Shown here piece after piece: positions 9,766-17,505 of a stretch of 64,000 bases of DNA. Origin of the DNA: Paenibacillus sp. GM2 (lineage in GTDB: Bacteria; Bacillota; Bacilli; Paenibacillales; Paenibacillaceae); assembly GCF_900069005.2 (NCBI RefSeq), contig NZ_LN831279.1, forward strand, positions 2,870,961-2,934,960. Direction: 5' to 3'. Within the stretch, counting starts at the first letter, position 1; each line of letters begins with the position of its first letter. The position numbers and the translations under genes are program-made. Under the pieces are notes generated by a model. The model was not told the DNA's origin. It saw only the letters and a list, made by a program, of their open reading frames with translations, and did no database searches.

Positions 9766-9875
9766 CATACTCCCCCTATATCTCAGACTGTTATTACAAA
9801 AGAATCCCCCTTGCCCAGGCTTTGATTCCGCTTTCAAAGAAACGGACGGGTCAGATGAGGGATTATAGGCTATCA

Positions 9876-9890
9876 ATGAAAGCGGTTGAT
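9876..9890. promoter_or_regulatory. Possible catabolite-responsive element (cre-like)
   Basis: ATGAAAGCGGTTGAT matches the WTGNAANCGNWNNCW form of the CcpA operator with one mismatch (A for the conserved C). It lies about 110 bases upstream of the kinase start, where glucose repression of the disaccharide locus would make sense. One such match is expected fairly often by chance. Confidence 0.25.
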
Positions 9891-9963
9891 AATATTTTAT
9901 CTACTTGAAGGAAATTTATCAATGGATTATTAGTATTACTCCCCTGGGTTAGTCTTACGCAAA

Positions 9964-10018
9964 CAGGGCCACCCCGATCATCTTCCGATGAATTAAGGGC
10001 GACCCTGATTTTTTGTTT
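9964..10018 (+). terminator. Hairpin with T tract (copy 2 of a duplicated hairpin)
   Basis: CAGGG pairs with CCCTG on the outside and TCATC with GATGA around a TTCC loop on the inside, followed by ATTTTTTGTTT on the plus strand. It resembles the hairpin at 136-190, including GCAAACAGGGC and CCCGATCATCTTCCGATGA. No rightward gene lies immediately upstream, which is odd for a terminator in this orientation. Confidence 0.6.
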
Positions 10019-10174
10019 CATCCTTATTCCAGTCCGTAATATCCGCACACGACTTCCCCCACTGCTTTATAAGGCCTGACTTTGCAATACAGCGTGATCA
10101 AAGATGCACAACAGGCAAAGCAATCCTACTAAGCACGGTTCCAAACAGATTATCCGATCTGCGAAAACTATTTT

Positions 10175-10189
10175 ATGAAAACGCATTTT
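10175..10189. promoter_or_regulatory. Possible catabolite-responsive element (cre-like)
   Basis: ATGAAAACGCATTTT matches the CcpA-site consensus at all but one fixed position. It lies about 100 bases upstream of the oxidoreductase start and next to a TTGACT hexamer at 10189-10194, for which I cannot find a good -10 partner. Weak evidence. Confidence 0.25.
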
Positions 10190-10286
10190 TTGACTATATT
10201 TCTGCATAAACTGGCGAGTGTGAATTGGGCCTTTTTTCTATAATGTTCATAAGCAGCACCAATTTATTGATTCATGGAGGGATGAT

Positions 10287-11453
10287 ATGAACCAGCTTCG
10301 TGTCGGGATGATCGGCTACAAATTTATGGGCAAGGCCCATAGCAATGCTTATCGTGCTCTTCCTATGTTCTTTCCACAGGCGCTCAAACCGGAGATGGCT
10401 GTACTATGCGGCAGAAATGAACAAGCGGTCGCAGAAGCAGCTTCCAGATTAGGATGGTCGGAGATTGTAACCGACTGGAGGCAGCTTGTCGCCCGGGATG
10501 ACATCGACTTAATTGATATTAACGCGCCAAGCAATGCTCATAAAGAGATTGCCTTAGCCGCTGCGAAGGCTGGCAAGCATATTTTTTGCGAGAAACCGTT
10601 AGCGCTTACATTAGCTGACTCCCGGGACATGCTTCAAGCCGCAGAAGAGGCTGGCGTCGCCCATATGATCGGCTTCAATTACCGCTTTTCCCCTACGGTG
10701 CAGCTCGCCAAGAAGCTGGTGGAGAGCGGCAGGCTGGGCAAAATTTATCATTTCCGCGCCTGGTTCCTGCAGGATTGGGCTATGGACCCTGAATTCCCGC
10801 TGGTATGGAGGCTGCAGAAGGATATCGCCGGTTCCGGTTCACTCGGGGATCTGGGTGCGCATCTGATCGACTTGTCTCATTATCTTATCGGGGATATCGA
10901 TGAGGTCATCGGCATGAGCGAGACATTTATTAAAGAACGTCCGCTGGCCGAAGAGATGACCGGACTTAGTGCTACAGGCAGTACCAATCCAAATGCGCCT
11001 AGAGGTCAGGTTACTGTTGATGATGCCACCCTCTTTATGGCCAAATTTGCGGATGGTGCTATAGGCAGCTTTGAGGCGACGCGGTTCGCCGCAGGCCATC
11101 GCTCTACGAATTCTTTTGAGATCAACGGCAGTCTCGGCAGCGTCAAATTCGATTTTGAGCGAATGAACGAGCTGGAGGTATATTTCAACTCGGATGATGA
11201 GGATGTGCAGGGATTCCGGCGTGTTCTCGCCACCGATCCGGCCCATGCTTACGCTGAAGCCTGGTGGCCTCCCGGCCATACGATCGGCTTCGAGCATACA
11301 TTCATCCATGAAGTATTGGAGCTTACAGATGCAATACGCGAAGGCAGACAACCTGTGCCCAATTTCCTGGACGGGGTAAAATGCCAGGCCGTACTCGAAG
11401 CCGTCGAACGTTCGATCGAACAGCGTCGTTGGGTTGAGATCGCTGAAATGTAA
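10287..11453 (+). CDS. Gfo/Idh/MocA family NAD(P)-dependent oxidoreductase
   Basis: Likely oxidises or reduces a sugar or glycoside using NAD(P). The N-terminal Rossmann fold starts with VGMIGYKFMGKAHSNAYR near residues 6-22; the family motif EKPLALT lies near residue 98. The C-terminal half has the alpha/beta domain with GDLGAHLIDLSHYLIGDI (about 188-205), whose Asp and His are typical of the active-site helix. 388 residues is normal. The ATG at 10287 has a GGAGG six bases upstream. It is first of three genes in one direction with a ThuA-like protein and a second family member, a pattern consistent with keto-glycoside metabolism. Substrate unknown. Confidence 0.87.
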   Translation: MNQLRVGMIGYKFMGKAHSNAYRALPMFFPQALKPEMAVLCGRNEQAVAEAASRLGWSEIVTDWRQLVARDDIDLIDINAPSNAHKEIALAAAKAGKHIFCEKPLALTLADSRDMLQAAEEAGVAHMIGFNYRFSPTVQLAKKLVESGRLGKIYHFRAWFLQDWAMDPEFPLVWRLQKDIAGSGSLGDLGAHLIDLSHYLIGDIDEVIGMSETFIKERPLAEEMTGLSATGSTNPNAPRGQVTVDDATLFMAKFADGAIGSFEATRFAAGHRSTNSFEINGSLGSVKFDFERMNELEVYFNSDDEDVQGFRRVLATDPAHAYAEAWWPPGHTIGFEHTFIHEVLELTDAIREGRQPVPNFLDGVKCQAVLEAVERSIEQRRWVEIAEM

Positions 11454-11506
11454 GAAAAACAGCAAAGAGCGACTTTTAAATAACCTCTATTAAGGAGATC
11501 GATCAT

Positions 11507-12244
11507 ATGAAAAAGGCATTAATAGTTTGGGGCGGTTGGGACGGACATGAACCAGAGCAGGTAGCGACCATTTTCAAAAACGCTTTGCTGGAGCATCAAT
11601 TCGAGGTGGAGGTTGCCGACACGTTGGATGCATATGCAGATGCCGAGAAATTGCTTGGTCTGGATCTGATCGTTCCCGTGTGGACGATGGGAGAGATTTC
11701 TCAGGAACTCGTTAACAATGTATCGGCAGCGGTCCAGGCCGGAACCGGATTGGCCGGATGCCATGGCGGCATGTGCGACTCTTTCCGCAACAATGTGGAT
11801 TGGCAATTTATGACCGGCGGCCAATGGGTAGCCCATCCCGGCAATGATGGCGTGGAGTATAAGGTAGAGATCAAATCCTCCTCCAGCCCGCTTGTCGAAG
11901 GCATCTCTGATTTTATGGTAAGTACGGAGCAATATTATTTGCATGTGGATCCTGCCGTTGAAGTATTGGCTACGACTCGTTTCCCTATCATTGACGGTCC
12001 GCATCGCCTGAACAAAGCAGTGGATATGCCTGTTGTGTGGACGAAGCGCTGGGGTCTGGGAAGAGTATATTACAACTCTCTTGGCCACCATGCCGACATC
12101 GTCGATCTCCCTCCAGTGAAGGAGTTGATGATCCGGGGACTGCTCTGGGCGGCCGAGGGCAAGGAGCTGGCGCTAAGCGATGGAGCAGCTTTGGGCGGCA
12201 AAGCATACACAGGCATGGGTGACAATCAGTACAACAACGCATAA
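11507..12244 (+). CDS. ThuA-like domain protein
   Basis: Belongs to the ThuA family, which has a type 1 glutamine-amidotransferase-like fold and is linked to trehalose and other disaccharide use. The start MKKALIVWGGWDGHEP fits the family; TGLAGCHGGMCDSFR near residue 87 is the nucleophile-elbow-like turn, and WGLGRVYYNSLGHHADIV near residue 190 is the conserved late His motif. 245 residues is usual. It follows the first oxidoreductase after 53 bases and precedes the second by eight. Its chemistry is not settled; ThuA-like proteins commonly sit beside Gfo/Idh/MocA enzymes that handle 3-keto-glycosides. Confidence 0.82.
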   Translation: MKKALIVWGGWDGHEPEQVATIFKNALLEHQFEVEVADTLDAYADAEKLLGLDLIVPVWTMGEISQELVNNVSAAVQAGTGLAGCHGGMCDSFRNNVDWQFMTGGQWVAHPGNDGVEYKVEIKSSSSPLVEGISDFMVSTEQYYLHVDPAVEVLATTRFPIIDGPHRLNKAVDMPVVWTKRWGLGRVYYNSLGHHADIVDLPPVKELMIRGLLWAAEGKELALSDGAALGGKAYTGMGDNQYNNA

Positions 12245-12252
12245 GAGGGGAA

Positions 12253-13362
12253 ATGAACATGAATAGCGTGAAGGTTGGCATTATTGGATGCGGTAAAATT
12301 AGCGACATATATATGGAGAATTGCGCCAAGTTCGGAGTTCTTGAACTGAGCGCCTGCGCTGACCTTGATGTGGAACGGGCCAAGGCGCAAGCTGCTAAAT
12401 ATAATATTCCCCGCGCATGCTCTACCGAGGAACTTCTTAGCGATCCGGACATTGCGATTATTATTAATCTGACTATTCCGGCGGCTCATGCGGAGATCTG
12501 CTTAAAGGCGCTGGAAGCCGGCAAACATGTGTATGTAGAGAAGCCACTTGCGGTTACACGCCAGGAAGGGCAGCGTATTCTACAAGCTGCGGCACAGAGA
12601 GGGCTGCTCGTAGGCAGCGCACCGGAGACCTTCCTGGGAGCGGGTATCCAGACAGCGCTGAAGCTGATCGAAGACGGGGCGATTGGCCGTCCGGTGTCAG
12701 CGACAGCCTTTATGATGAGCCGGGGGCATGAACACTGGCATCCCGATCCCGAATTCTACTACGCCCATGGCGGAGGGCCGATGTTTGACATGGGGCCTTA
12801 TTATTTGACAGCGCTGATTCAATTGCTGGGCCCTATCTCAAGGATCGCGGGAATTACCGGAATGGCGCTGCAGGAGCGGACAATCTCAAGCGAGAAGAAG
12901 CACGGCAAGAAGATTCCTGTGGAAATACCCACTCATGTTGCCGGAACGCTTGAATTTGATAGCGGAGCGATTGCCTCGCTGATCATGAGCTTCGATATTT
13001 TCGGCGGAAGCAGCTTGCCTCCGCTTGAGATTCATGGAACGGACGGAACGATGCTCGTTCCCGACCCGAATACCTTCGGCGGTCCGGTCAAGTATCGCAA
13101 GCTTGGAGAGAACGAATGGACCGAGGTCCCGCTGCTGGCCGGGTATAACGAGAATACTCGCGGGATCGGCGTCGCCGATATGGCCTATGCCCTGCAATCC
13201 GGACGCCCGCACCGGGCCAATGGAGAGATGGCTTATCATGTGCTTGAAGCGATGTGGGGCTTCCACGATTCCTCGGACTCCGGGCAATATTATCTAATGC
13301 AGAGTACCTGCAGCCGCCCGGCTCCGTTACCGCTGGAGCTTCAGCCTTATACGCTGGATTAG
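12253..13362 (+). CDS. Gfo/Idh/MocA family oxidoreductase (second in operon)
   Basis: Another NAD(P)-dependent sugar oxidoreductase, distinct from the first. The Rossmann motif is VGIIGCGKISDIYMENC near residues 7-23 and the EKPLAVT motif lies near residue 97. MFDMGPYYLTALIQLLGPI (about 178-196) takes the place of the DLGxHxxD helix; here the position usually occupied by His is Tyr, so the catalytic arrangement may differ. 369 residues. An AGAGGGGA sequence precedes two possible starts, 12253 and 12259 (the latter has better spacing). It ends 20 bases before a strong terminator. Confidence 0.85.
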   Translation: MNMNSVKVGIIGCGKISDIYMENCAKFGVLELSACADLDVERAKAQAAKYNIPRACSTEELLSDPDIAIIINLTIPAAHAEICLKALEAGKHVYVEKPLAVTRQEGQRILQAAAQRGLLVGSAPETFLGAGIQTALKLIEDGAIGRPVSATAFMMSRGHEHWHPDPEFYYAHGGGPMFDMGPYYLTALIQLLGPISRIAGITGMALQERTISSEKKHGKKIPVEIPTHVAGTLEFDSGAIASLIMSFDIFGGSSLPPLEIHGTDGTMLVPDPNTFGGPVKYRKLGENEWTEVPLLAGYNENTRGIGVADMAYALQSGRPHRANGEMAYHVLEAMWGFHDSSDSGQYYLMQSTCSRPAPLPLELQPYTLD

Positions 13363-13382
13363 CGCGATATACATGATCCGAA

Positions 13383-13430
13383 AAAGAGCGAGACTTCCGA
13401 TCCTGAACGGATCGGAGCTCGCTCTTTCTT
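13383..13430. terminator. Bidirectional terminator
   Basis: AAAGAGCGAG pairs with CTCGCTCTTT and an inner stem CCGATCC pairs with GGATCGG. T-rich on one side and A-rich on the other, it lies between the rightward oxidoreductase operon and the convergent kdgA gene and can end both. Confidence 0.9.
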
Positions 13431-13449
13431 ATGGGCTAATGACTTCAAT

Positions 13450-14115
13450 TTAGATGCCTTTCGCCTGGCGATAAGCATCCACGTAAGCTGCCGCCTTCTT
13501 GCGGATCAACGAGAAATCCTTGTTCTTCACCGCTTCGTTCGTCAGATCGGAGCCGATGCCTACGGCAACGGCACCCGCTTTAATCCACTCGCTCAGATTA
13601 TCCAGCGATACTCCGCCGGTTGGCATAATGTTTGCTTGTGGCAATGGCCCCTTGATGGCTTTGATCACCGATGGCTCGTACAGGTTGCCTGGGAACAGCT
13701 TTACGATATCGGCTCCTAGCTCAAGCGCCTCGTTAATTTCCTTAATCGTCATTGTTCCCGGCATGACTGGAACGCGATATCTGTTGCACAAGGTAACCGT
13801 CTCAGGGCTGAGGAACGGAGACACCACGAATTCTGCACCGCTAAGAATTGCAGCACGAGCGGTCTCAGCATCCAGGACCGTCCCTACCCCAATAATCGCA
13901 TAAGCGGCCTCATCCGTTGAATCAGATTTATATTTGCGGGACAATTCCTCAATCGCTTTCAAAGCAAATGGAACTGTCATCGTAATCTCAATGACTTTAA
14001 TTCCGCCGGCAATCGCTTCCTCGGCCATGGCGACAACTTCCTCGGCCGTCTCAGCGCGAAGCACTGCAACGACACCTTCTTGCGCAATCTTTTGGATCAG
14101 CTGGATTTTCTTCAT
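13450..14115 (-). CDS. kdgA: 2-dehydro-3-deoxy-6-phosphogluconate (KDPG) aldolase
   Basis: Splits KDPG into pyruvate and glyceraldehyde 3-phosphate, the last step of uronate breakdown. It is a class I aldolase TIM barrel; the Schiff-base lysine is K139 in ADIVKLFPGN, the catalytic glutamate E43 in VIEITMTVP, and the phosphate-binding segment is IMPTGGVS. 221 residues is normal. The product could also be called a bifunctional KHG/KDPG aldolase. It is transcribed alone toward the shared terminator. Its upstream region shares motifs with the kduI promoter, suggesting one regulator. KDG kinase, the preceding enzyme, is encoded at 43311-44273. Confidence 0.93.
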   Translation of the reverse strand: MKKIQLIQKIAQEGVVAVLRAETAEEVVAMAEEAIAGGIKVIEITMTVPFALKAIEELSRKYKSDSTDEAAYAIIGVGTVLDAETARAAILSGAEFVVSPFLSPETVTLCNRYRVPVMPGTMTIKEINEALELGADIVKLFPGNLYEPSVIKAIKGPLPQANIMPTGGVSLDNLSEWIKAGAVAVGIGSDLTNEAVKNKDFSLIRKKAAAYVDAYRQAKGI

Positions 14116-14245
14116 AATCGTTTCTCCTCACCCTCATGTATCTTCTGGATTTTGATAGTTGCCTAAAGGATAAAACATCTCTCTCAAAAAACAGACCTTC
14201 CGATAATGAATTTTCCTTCTCGGCCGTTTCTTTTGGACCTAAATG

Positions 14246-14281
14246 GTTCATTTCCGTTCATAAATCCACAATACTCCATTT
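14246..14281 (-). promoter_or_regulatory. Candidate operator upstream of kdgA, shared with kduI
   Basis: Read on the minus strand this segment has AAATGGAGTA (14272-14281), then TTATGAAC (14256-14263) and AAATGAAC (14246-14253). The same AAATGGAGTA and AAATGAAC occur in the kduI promoter at 17427-17467, in a different order, and also point toward the gene. The inferred binder is the DeoR-type protein encoded between kduI and kduD. Confidence 0.45.
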
Positions 14282-14477
14282 TGCGCTGTATATCCACAGT
14301 TTATTTCTGGCTTTCGAGACTGCTAAGCATGATTAACTCAATCAGAGCAGCCTATACGCTTTAACAAAACACGTCTCGTTCATGGAAAAATCCCGGCTTC
14401 ATAACCCTATTTTTGATAGAAATAACGCTGCCTAAACTCATCCCACATTGAAAAACGGGAAAATACCAAATATAATC

Positions 14478-14509
14478 ATTAATAATTAACATATTTATTA
14501 ATTATATTA
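14478..14509. promoter_or_regulatory. AT-rich operator-like site upstream of the ArsR-like gene
   Basis: The segment contains ATATTTATTAA and flanking ATTAAT repeats and ends 11 bases before the start codon, overlapping the region just upstream of the AGGAGG ribosome-binding site. ATATTTATTAA is also half of the perfect palindrome upstream of the arabinofuranosidase gene (17302-17321), which suggests autoregulation and shared control. Confidence 0.5.
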
Positions 14510-14520
14510 GGAGGCTCGCC

Positions 14521-15423
14521 ATGAAACTGGATCTTACCGAACGATCATTGCCTGTCTATGAAGCGCTGTCCAGCTCTGTTCGTCTGAGGATCATGACGCT
14601 GCTGGTCGAGAAGCCGATGAATATCAAGGAGCTGGCAGAAGCTCTGAATTTAAGCAGCGCGATAATGACGATGCATGTTCGCAAGCTGGAGAATGCTAAC
14701 CTCATCAGCAGTCATATGGCCCCCGGGCGGAGCGGTCTGCAGAAGATATGCACCTTATCCGCTGACGGCATCGAGATTATTTTCCCCAATAAAATGCAGA
14801 ATGAACGTAAAAGCTACCGCACGGAAATTCCGGTGGGCCATTATTCCGATTTCCAGATCGAGCCGACCTGCGGCCTGGCTACGACCGAGCATATGATCGG
14901 CGGCTTCGATGACCCCCGATTCTTCTGGGATCACGAACGGATGAATGCCGGCATCCTCTGGTTCGGGAAAGGCTATGTAGAGTATAAAATTCCTAACTTC
15001 CTGCTGGCAAGCCAAAATCCGGAGGAACTAGTTATTTCGATGGAAATCGCTTCCGAAGCTCCGGAGACGAACAATGACTGGCCATCGGATATTACCTTCA
15101 CCTTGAACGGGGTCAAGCTCGGCTTCTGGACAAGCCCCGGCGATTTCGGCGATCAGCGCGGAAAATACACACCAAAATGGTGGGCGAACCATATCAACCA
15201 GTATGGCCTGCTCAAGCAGCTGCGCATTACGGGAGAAGGCACTTATGTAGATCGTCTGAAGATTTCGGAGATTACGCTAAATGACGTCAACATCCGCGGA
15301 AAGCAATGGACCTTCAGGCTTTCTGTAGAAGAAGATGCCCGTCATATTGGCGGCCTCACGCTGTTTGGCAAAGGCTTCGGCAACTATAACGAGCATCTTA
15401 TATCAGAACTTTATTATACTTGA
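14521..15423 (+). CDS. ArsR-like winged-helix regulator with an unassigned C-terminal domain
   Basis: Residues 1-80 are a winged helix-turn-helix: VRLRIMTLLVEKPMNIKELA, then the recognition region SSAIMTMHVRKLENANLI. The remaining 220 residues are not a domain I can name with confidence. They are rich in aromatic residues and look beta-rich (MIGGFDDPRFFWDHERMNAG, ILWFGKGYVEYKIPNFL, DITFTLNGVKLGFWTSPG), ending with a repeat-like LFGKGFGNYNEHL. I infer a ligand-sensing or carbohydrate-binding module. The gene has an AGGAGG eight bases before its ATG and is convergent with the DUF6171-abfA pair; operator-like motifs suggest that it controls abfA and itself. Confidence 0.78.
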   Translation: MKLDLTERSLPVYEALSSSVRLRIMTLLVEKPMNIKELAEALNLSSAIMTMHVRKLENANLISSHMAPGRSGLQKICTLSADGIEIIFPNKMQNERKSYRTEIPVGHYSDFQIEPTCGLATTEHMIGGFDDPRFFWDHERMNAGILWFGKGYVEYKIPNFLLASQNPEELVISMEIASEAPETNNDWPSDITFTLNGVKLGFWTSPGDFGDQRGKYTPKWWANHINQYGLLKQLRITGEGTYVDRLKISEITLNDVNIRGKQWTFRLSVEEDARHIGGLTLFGKGFGNYNEHLISELYYT

Positions 15424-15477
15424 ATCCCTGCCACCTGGCCTAAACAAAGACATAGCGCTACTTGGGTTATATACCGT

Positions 15478-15741
15478 TCACCACAACGCGCCGCCCGGCA
15501 GCGGACAACTCTTTCGCTTCAGCTTGGCGGCAACAGGAATGATGCAACCGCAAACGGTACAGTTTACCCCATCCAGCAGCTTGGCACAGCCATTGCAAAT
15601 TCGCAGCCGCTCAGCATATACCTCATCATCTACACAATGATCAGAAGTGAACATGGGAGAGGCCAACAGGCGCCGGATGCTCTCCTCCGTCACCTTGTAC
15701 TCCTCCTGACAGCCTTTGCATCCGTTATTTTGCGTGCTCAT
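15478..15741 (-). CDS. Small zinc-ribbon-like protein (DUF6171-like)
   Basis: An 87-residue protein with nine cysteines in pairs: CKGC near the start, then a lone C in SDHC, CNGC near residue 48, CTVCGC near residue 61, and a late C in KRKSCPLPGG. This pattern suggests one or two zinc-binding knuckles. It resembles a family annotated as DUF6171; function unknown. It begins ten bases after the stop of abfA on the same strand, so it is probably the last gene of that transcript, although no functional link to arabinose use is evident. Confidence 0.7.
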   Translation of the reverse strand: MSTQNNGCKGCQEEYKVTEESIRRLLASPMFTSDHCVDDEVYAERLRICNGCAKLLDGVNCTVCGCIIPVAAKLKRKSCPLPGGALW

Positions 15742-15751
15742 CCTGTACCTT

Positions 15752-17263
15752 TTATGCCTTTGCCGCTTGCTGCTTGATCTCCAGCACCGCGACTGACATA
15801 GGCGGCAATTGAACGCTCAGCTTGCTGCCCTCCAGAACAAAGGCATTAAAAGGCTGTGGAACAACCTGATCCGGCTGTTCAAACGTATTGTGAGCATCGA
15901 TCTCAGTAGCGGCTAATATTGTACCGGATACAACGAGCTCCCCGATCCTCTCATCCAGACCGCGCAAATCGATAGTCAGGTCATGGTTATCCGCATGATT
16001 CAGATTACAAAGGCTAATATGAATAATCCCTTCCTGGTCTACGGAAGCCGAAGCCGATACGGCAGGAATATCGCGGCCATTATGACGATAAGCTTCACTC
16101 TCGCAAGTGAATTCGACTCTCTCAGCATCCTGATGCACTTTGAACATATCAAATACATGATAGGTTGGCGTCAAGAGCATTCGCTCGCCTTCCGTTAAAA
16201 TCAACGCTTGCAGCACATTGACCATTTGCGCGATATTCGCCATTCTTACCCGATTATTATGCCGATGAAAAATGTTGAGGGTAACACCGGCAACCAGTGC
16301 ATCGCGGATGGAATTCTGCTGATACAGATACCCCGGCATCGATCCCGGCTCCCTATTGTACCAGGTTCCCCATTCATCAACGATCAGTCCGATACGCTGA
16401 TCTGGATCATATTGATCCATAATCGCACTATGCCGGGTAATCAGCTCATCCATATGCAGAGCTTGCCCCAGCGTTGTGAACCACTCGTCTGTATTGAAGC
16501 CGGTGGCGTCCCCTTTATTTTCCCAGTCCGGACCGAGAATCGTGTAATAATGCAGTGTGATTGAATCCATAAATGAAGATGCCTCGCGCATGAGAACTTC
16601 CATCCAGCGATAATCGTTCCCATTGGGACCACAGGCAATCCGCTGAAGCTTATTATCGCCGTAATTGCGGACATAGGTCTGATACTGGCGATATAGATCC
16701 GCATAATATTCCGGGCGCATATTACCGCCACAGCCCCAGTTCTCGTTGCCAACACCCCAATATTTTACGGTCCACGGCTCCGTCCGTCCGTTCGCTGCAC
16801 GCATGGACGACATTGGAGACTCTCCGCCAAACGTAAGGTACTCTACCCATTCGGACATTTCCCGCACGGTCCCGCTGCCTACATTTCCATTTATGTAAGC
16901 GTCACAGCCAAGCAGCTCACACAACATCATAAACTCGTGAGTCCCGAAATGGTTGTTTTCAACAGCGCCTCCCCATAGCTTGTTAATCATTCGTTTGCGT
17001 GTCTCTCGCGGGCCAATCCCATCCTCCCAATGATAATCATCTGCAAAACAACCACCTGGCCACCGCAACACCGGGATATTGATGCGCTGCAGCGCTTTCA
17101 ATACATCGTTTCTAATCCCCTTGGTATTCGGAATTGGTGAATCCTCGCCCACCCAGATGCCTTCATAGATCCCTCTGCCCAAATGCTCGGAGAAATGTCC
17201 GTAAATCTCTTTGTGGATAAGTCCTTTTCGCATATCTGCATTTAACACAGCACTAGAAGCCAT
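15752..17263 (-). CDS. abfA: Intracellular alpha-L-arabinofuranosidase, GH51
   Basis: Releases terminal arabinofuranose from arabino-oligosaccharides. GH51 (alpha/beta)8 barrel with the acid/base Glu at 174 in [12 protein letters not shown] and the nucleophile Glu at 297 in [30 protein letters not shown] near residue 67 is the signature substrate loop. The C-terminal beta-sandwich ends with [12 protein letters not shown]. There is no signal peptide, so it acts in the cytoplasm on imported oligosaccharides. 503 residues is usual. The start ATG follows a GGGAG. A perfect 20-base AT palindrome 39 bases upstream is the candidate operator of the neighbouring ArsR-like protein. Confidence 0.94.
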   Translation of the reverse strand: MASSAVLNADMRKGLIHKEIYGHFSEHLGRGIYEGIWVGEDSPIPNTKGIRNDVLKALQRINIPVLRWPGGCFADDYHWEDGIGPRETRKRMINKLWGGAVENNHFGTHEFMMLCELLGCDAYINGNVGSGTVREMSEWVEYLTFGGESPMSSMRAANGRTEPWTVKYWGVGNENWGCGGNMRPEYYADLYRQYQTYVRNYGDNKLQRIACGPNGNDYRWMEVLMREASSFMDSITLHYYTILGPDWENKGDATGFNTDEWFTTLGQALHMDELITRHSAIMDQYDPDQRIGLIVDEWGTWYNREPGSMPGYLYQQNSIRDALVAGVTLNIFHRHNNRVRMANIAQMVNVLQALILTEGERMLLTPTYHVFDMFKVHQDAERVEFTCESEAYRHNGRDIPAVSASASVDQEGIIHISLCNLNHADNHDLTIDLRGLDERIGELVVSGTILAATEIDAHNTFEQPDQVVPQPFNAFVLEGSKLSVQLPPMSVAVLEIKQQAAKA

Positions 17264-17281
17264 TGTCTCCCGCCTTTCACT

Positions 17282-17321
17282 TTAATTAATAAAAAAATTA
17301 ATTAATAAATATATTTATTAA
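17282..17321. promoter_or_regulatory. Palindromic operator upstream of abfA
   Basis: TTAATAAATATATTTATTAA at 17302-17321 is a perfect 20-base palindrome. Immediately closer to the gene, TTAATTAATAAA occurs twice (17282 and 17298), 16 bases apart. Half of the palindrome (ATATTTATTAA) recurs upstream of the ArsR-like gene. The position between promoter and start fits a repressor site. Such AT-only palindromes can arise by chance in AT-rich spacers. Confidence 0.55.
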
Positions 17322-17426
17322 CATTATAATAAAGCTCTTACAAGTCCGTCAATGCGCTCCATGCTTCTTACGACTCAAATCCCAACATTTTTTACGGATA
17401 ACGATATTAAACTTATAAATAAACCA

Positions 17427-17467
17427 AAATGAACTTGATAAATGAACATAAATGGAGTAAATTGAAC
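17427..17467 (+). promoter_or_regulatory. kduI promoter with direct-repeat operator
   Basis: A sigma-A-like promoter: TTGATA at 17435-17440, 17-base spacer, TAAATT at 17458-17463. AAATGAAC occurs at 17427-17434 and 17440-17447 on either side of the -35, and AAATTGAAC at 17459-17467 over the -10. AAATGGAGTA (17450-17459) lies in the spacer. Direct repeats over a promoter suit a DeoR-type repressor, here encoded by the second gene of the operon. Confidence 0.5.
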
Positions 17468-17505
17468 ATTAAAGAACTTACTATTTTGTAAAGGGGACTA
17501 TTCAC

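Larger units (their letters stand above)
9769..10286. other. Divergent intergenic region between kinase and oxidoreductase genes
   Basis: This 518-base region should carry the leftward promoter of the two-component system and the rightward promoter of the oxidoreductase-ThuA operon. It contains a hairpin (9964-10018) and two possible cre-like sites (9876-9890 and 10175-10189). I see no convincing small gene in it. Confidence 0.5.
14116..14520. other. Divergent control region between kdgA and the ArsR-like regulator
   Basis: A 405-base region holding the leftward kdgA promoter and the rightward regulator promoter. It contains motifs shared with kduI (14246-14281) and an AT-rich operator-like sequence (14478-14509). 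No small gene is supported. Confidence 0.5.
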
